From: Ectocarpus siliculosus
Lineage: Eukaryota > Sar > Phaeophyceae > Ectocarpales > Ectocarpaceae
Assembly (NCBI GenBank): GCA_000310025.1
Contig: FN649751.1
Coordinates: forward strand, 4,142,612-4,206,611
Direction: 5' to 3'
DNA length: 64,000 bases
Below, piece after piece: positions 61,901 through 64,000 of the stretch; position 1 is the first letter of the stretch, and every line of letters starts with the position of its first letter. Below the pieces are notes generated by a model that saw nothing but the letters and a program-made list of their open reading frames with translations, had not been told where the DNA came from and did no database searches. The position numbers were made by a program, and so were the translations under genes.

Positions 61901-63400
61901 CCAGGGTTGCATTGGCCAGAAACCGCAAAGCCGAAGCAATGTCGCCGTGGGGTGATTTTTTCGTTGTCCATACTACAGTGTACATGCTCCTTGTTTGGTG
62001 GTCGTTGCAATACATTCGGAGTACGTCAACAGCAACTAGAGAGAGGGACACCGTTGCACCAGACAAATCTATAAAAACTCACTGGGCCCTGGGCTCGACC
62101 CAGTCGTGCAAGAACACCCTTTCGGTCGCGATAGACATCACGAATGCGCTCATCATGCCGGCCATGTGGTTTCCCAACCCGTGAACGGTGTTCGAAAACA
62201 CTAGGTACTTAGTCGGGCGGACCCTCGACGATGTCCCGGCCGAAGGTGGCATCCCGTTCTCGTCCTTGTCCTCCATTCCAACCACAACCCCTCGCGTGAG
62301 CAGGCTGTATCGATCCGCTGCATAAGCTTTCCAAAATAGGTCTTCGCAATGCAATTCGATCGAAGAAACAGTGCGAAAAAAACGGTGTTAGTCAATTGCT
62401 ATTGAGAATTTGATACCATGGTACAATGTATATGTAGAAGTACCATTTTTCCATGGCAAAACAAGCTCTCTGCCTCAGGCGAACAGCATGAAGACAAGTT
62501 AACCCTATCAACCAAGCTGTTTGTTGTTGGCTTTGAGCTTTCACCGAAAAGGCAAACTGCTCACACAAATCAAATACGAACATAGGATCCGGCTTGAACT
62601 CTATCTCACGCCGTTCTCGTTCAACTTTTCACTTTGTCTCAGTGACCCACTAGATCACATGTTCATTTGACAGTCTCTGAAAGTGTCGTGCAACAACGTT
62701 CTGAATACGTCGTGACTATGACACAGAACCTGTGCCTTAGGAAAAGCATGGATGGGGTGCCAACAGCTGGTGTGTGGAGATCGAGAGACACTTTTCTCGC
62801 ACGTTTACGGGTGAACGGGCGTGGCCGGTTAAGGCCAACCACCCATCTTGCACGCATGTCTTGTTTCCCAACATTTGGTAGTGTTTGACGGCCTGAACGG
62901 CTTCGTTGTCGTCAGGCGGGGTGACGTCTTGCAGTTAGCTCGGGTTGTACCCTTCGCCCCAGAAAGCTTAAAGAGGCTAGGAACCGTTTGAGGTCGCAAA
63001 TCAACTCTCATCGGGGTCGCACCAGGGTGAAGCCTGTCCGTATCTCCTTCAGCGGAGAGAGTCGATGGTTCTCCAGCGGGGGTTCCGTCTTCTGCCACAG
63101 GAAGCCTCTCTGCTGACGGTTTACGCCCTCCTTTATCCTCGCCCGAGAGGAGCGGGGATACTAGAAGCGGGGCGGATTGGGGCTTCTCTACCGGCCCTAC
63201 TACCTCCACGCGACCAACGCGAACTTCGCTCTCGACACAAGGGAATTGGCGGGATCCACAGTTTAAACCTGAAAGGAGACCGGTTATTCAGTACCAAGAA
63301 GGGTACGCGGCTGGTTGCCGTGGTATGGTGGTGGCTGAACAGCGTTACCTGATGTTGCGTCAATGAGGGGTATATTTGGCAACGAACGGTGGGGCTTCAT
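55926..63400 (-). CDS. Fucosyltransferase-like protein (plant FUT1/GT37-like)
   Basis: Predicted transfer of fucose from GDP-fucose to a cell-wall polysaccharide or glycoprotein. Ten minus-strand exons keep frame: 63400-63349, 63268-62951, 62317-62083, 61635-61370, 60825-60728, 60356-60267, 59729-59589, 58364-58257, 57345-57231 and 56080-55926, about 525 residues. Exon 3 has TKYLVFSNTVHGLGNHMAGM then SAFVMSIATERVFLHDW, the GLGNR-type motif and ALLT-RV-L-D stretch of fucosyltransferases. Exons 5-7 give VLYVSSNQ, LFRPVAAVRQRI and TIAAHARSFH (the GxQxR region), then STVLLVTDM. Exon 9 (LALTEMMLVGNADIAVTSPR) matches the late helix-sheet segment before the C-terminus, and exon 10 is Cys-containing. 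The 3' border of exon 4 could instead be 61400. No signal anchor is visible in the first 17 residues, so an upstream exon may be missing. Confidence 0.8.
56594..56684 (+). repeat. 45-46 bp tandem duplication
   Basis: Two adjacent units start AACTTTTCCATGG and contain AGTTACGGACAT, ACGGACC and GTTTGTTTG. The GGACATCCACGGAC core recurs at about 57000, so a larger degenerate array may cover 56520-57020. It lies in the last intron of the fucosyltransferase-like gene. Confidence 0.7.
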
Positions 63401-64000
63401 CCTCAACGTAGAGTCGATGGGTGCAGATGACCCCGGACTGCTGTGGCAGCCACATCAGACGCGACATCTCGTAGGTGGCTTCCCTTTTTTTAAAGGGGGA
63501 CCAACGTACTGTAGTTGTCCCACACAAACACAATGCCCAACCTTGTGTTTGCCATACTGATCAGTCTCCTGTTTTCGAACCAAACCAATCTAACGGTGAA
63601 AATAGAGGACTGAAGATATCCTGTACGCACGACTTTCGTGTGGATCCTCCCAAGGAAATCCCATCCAGAAGATTGACGCCCATCACGGAGCGTGTGATGG
63701 CAACGGCCCTTGTTCTTTTCGGATTTTCCTCATATCCCATGCTCCCTCGTTCCACCCAGATGCTCCTCGCTTGTTGCTGCCTGAAACGTACCAATGACAT
63801 GTTATATAATCAACTTTGTGTAGGCATGGGACCCTCCCTCCAAGCCGACCTACCTTCTTGTGTGGCGGCCTTCCGAGAAGCTGTATGCATTGCCTTCAAG
63901 CTTCCCCATTGTCGCCCTACTTCCCACGTGGCGCACCAAACACCCAAAATACAGAACGACCATGCCATTCGGTGAGTGGCCTTGCTGACTGCTATTTGTT
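63401..64000. other. Right edge, upstream of the fucosyltransferase start
   Basis: It should contain the 5' UTR or a missing signal-anchor exon of the minus-strand fucosyltransferase gene. Two long overlapping frames exist (63475-63975 plus and 63800-63561 minus), but neither has family similarity or splice support. Confidence 0.4.

Overview
The window looks like nuclear DNA of an intron-rich, GC-balanced eukaryote. Coding exons are short (24 bp to about 1.1 kb) and are separated by introns of a few hundred bp to about 2.4 kb with GT-AG borders. The gene content is housekeeping (GAPDH, PP2A scaffold subunit, DDB1-like) plus cell-wall type glycosyltransferases, including a fucosyltransferase-like gene. 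That combination suggests a brown alga or related stramenopile. The assignment is inference from gene content and gene architecture, not from any marker gene.

Layout. (1) 1-420 is a homopolymer-ridden, probably low-quality edge. (2) 796-3817, minus: the first three coding exons of a GAPDH gene that runs off the left end. (3) 6418-7886, minus: a gene for a secreted cysteine-rich protein, 3' end unresolved. (4) 7887-12971: gene-poor, with tRNA-derived SINE-like copies. (5) 12972-19279, plus: a nine-exon type II membrane glycosyltransferase-like gene. (6) 21212-31353, minus: a very large divergent DDB1-family gene (about 1,779 residues), head-to-head with (7) 32106-42801, plus: the PP2A regulatory A (HEAT-repeat scaffold) subunit, 15 identified exons including a 24-bp microexon. 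(8) 45868-52177, minus: an unrecognised predicted membrane protein whose eight exons join perfectly in phase; one intron hosts a 617-bp Tc1/mariner-type MITE. (9) 52690-53070: a long imperfect inverted repeat. (10) 55926-63400, minus: a ten-exon fucosyltransferase-like gene.

The gene models were built by hand. Exons were accepted when splice sites, phase and protein similarity agreed, and nearly every junction keeps frame. Weak points are the last exon(s) of the cysteine-rich gene, the DDB1 exon 2/3 junction, exon 8 of the glycosyltransferase, a probable missing microexon in PP2A-A, the 3' border of fucosyltransferase exon 4, and the missing 5' exon(s) of the membrane protein and perhaps of the fucosyltransferase.

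The two glycosyltransferase-type genes and the secreted protein could all work in the secretory pathway or cell wall. DDB1 (ubiquitin ligase adaptor) and PP2A-A (phosphatase scaffold) share a roughly 750-bp divergent promoter region. No operon-like logic is expected or seen.
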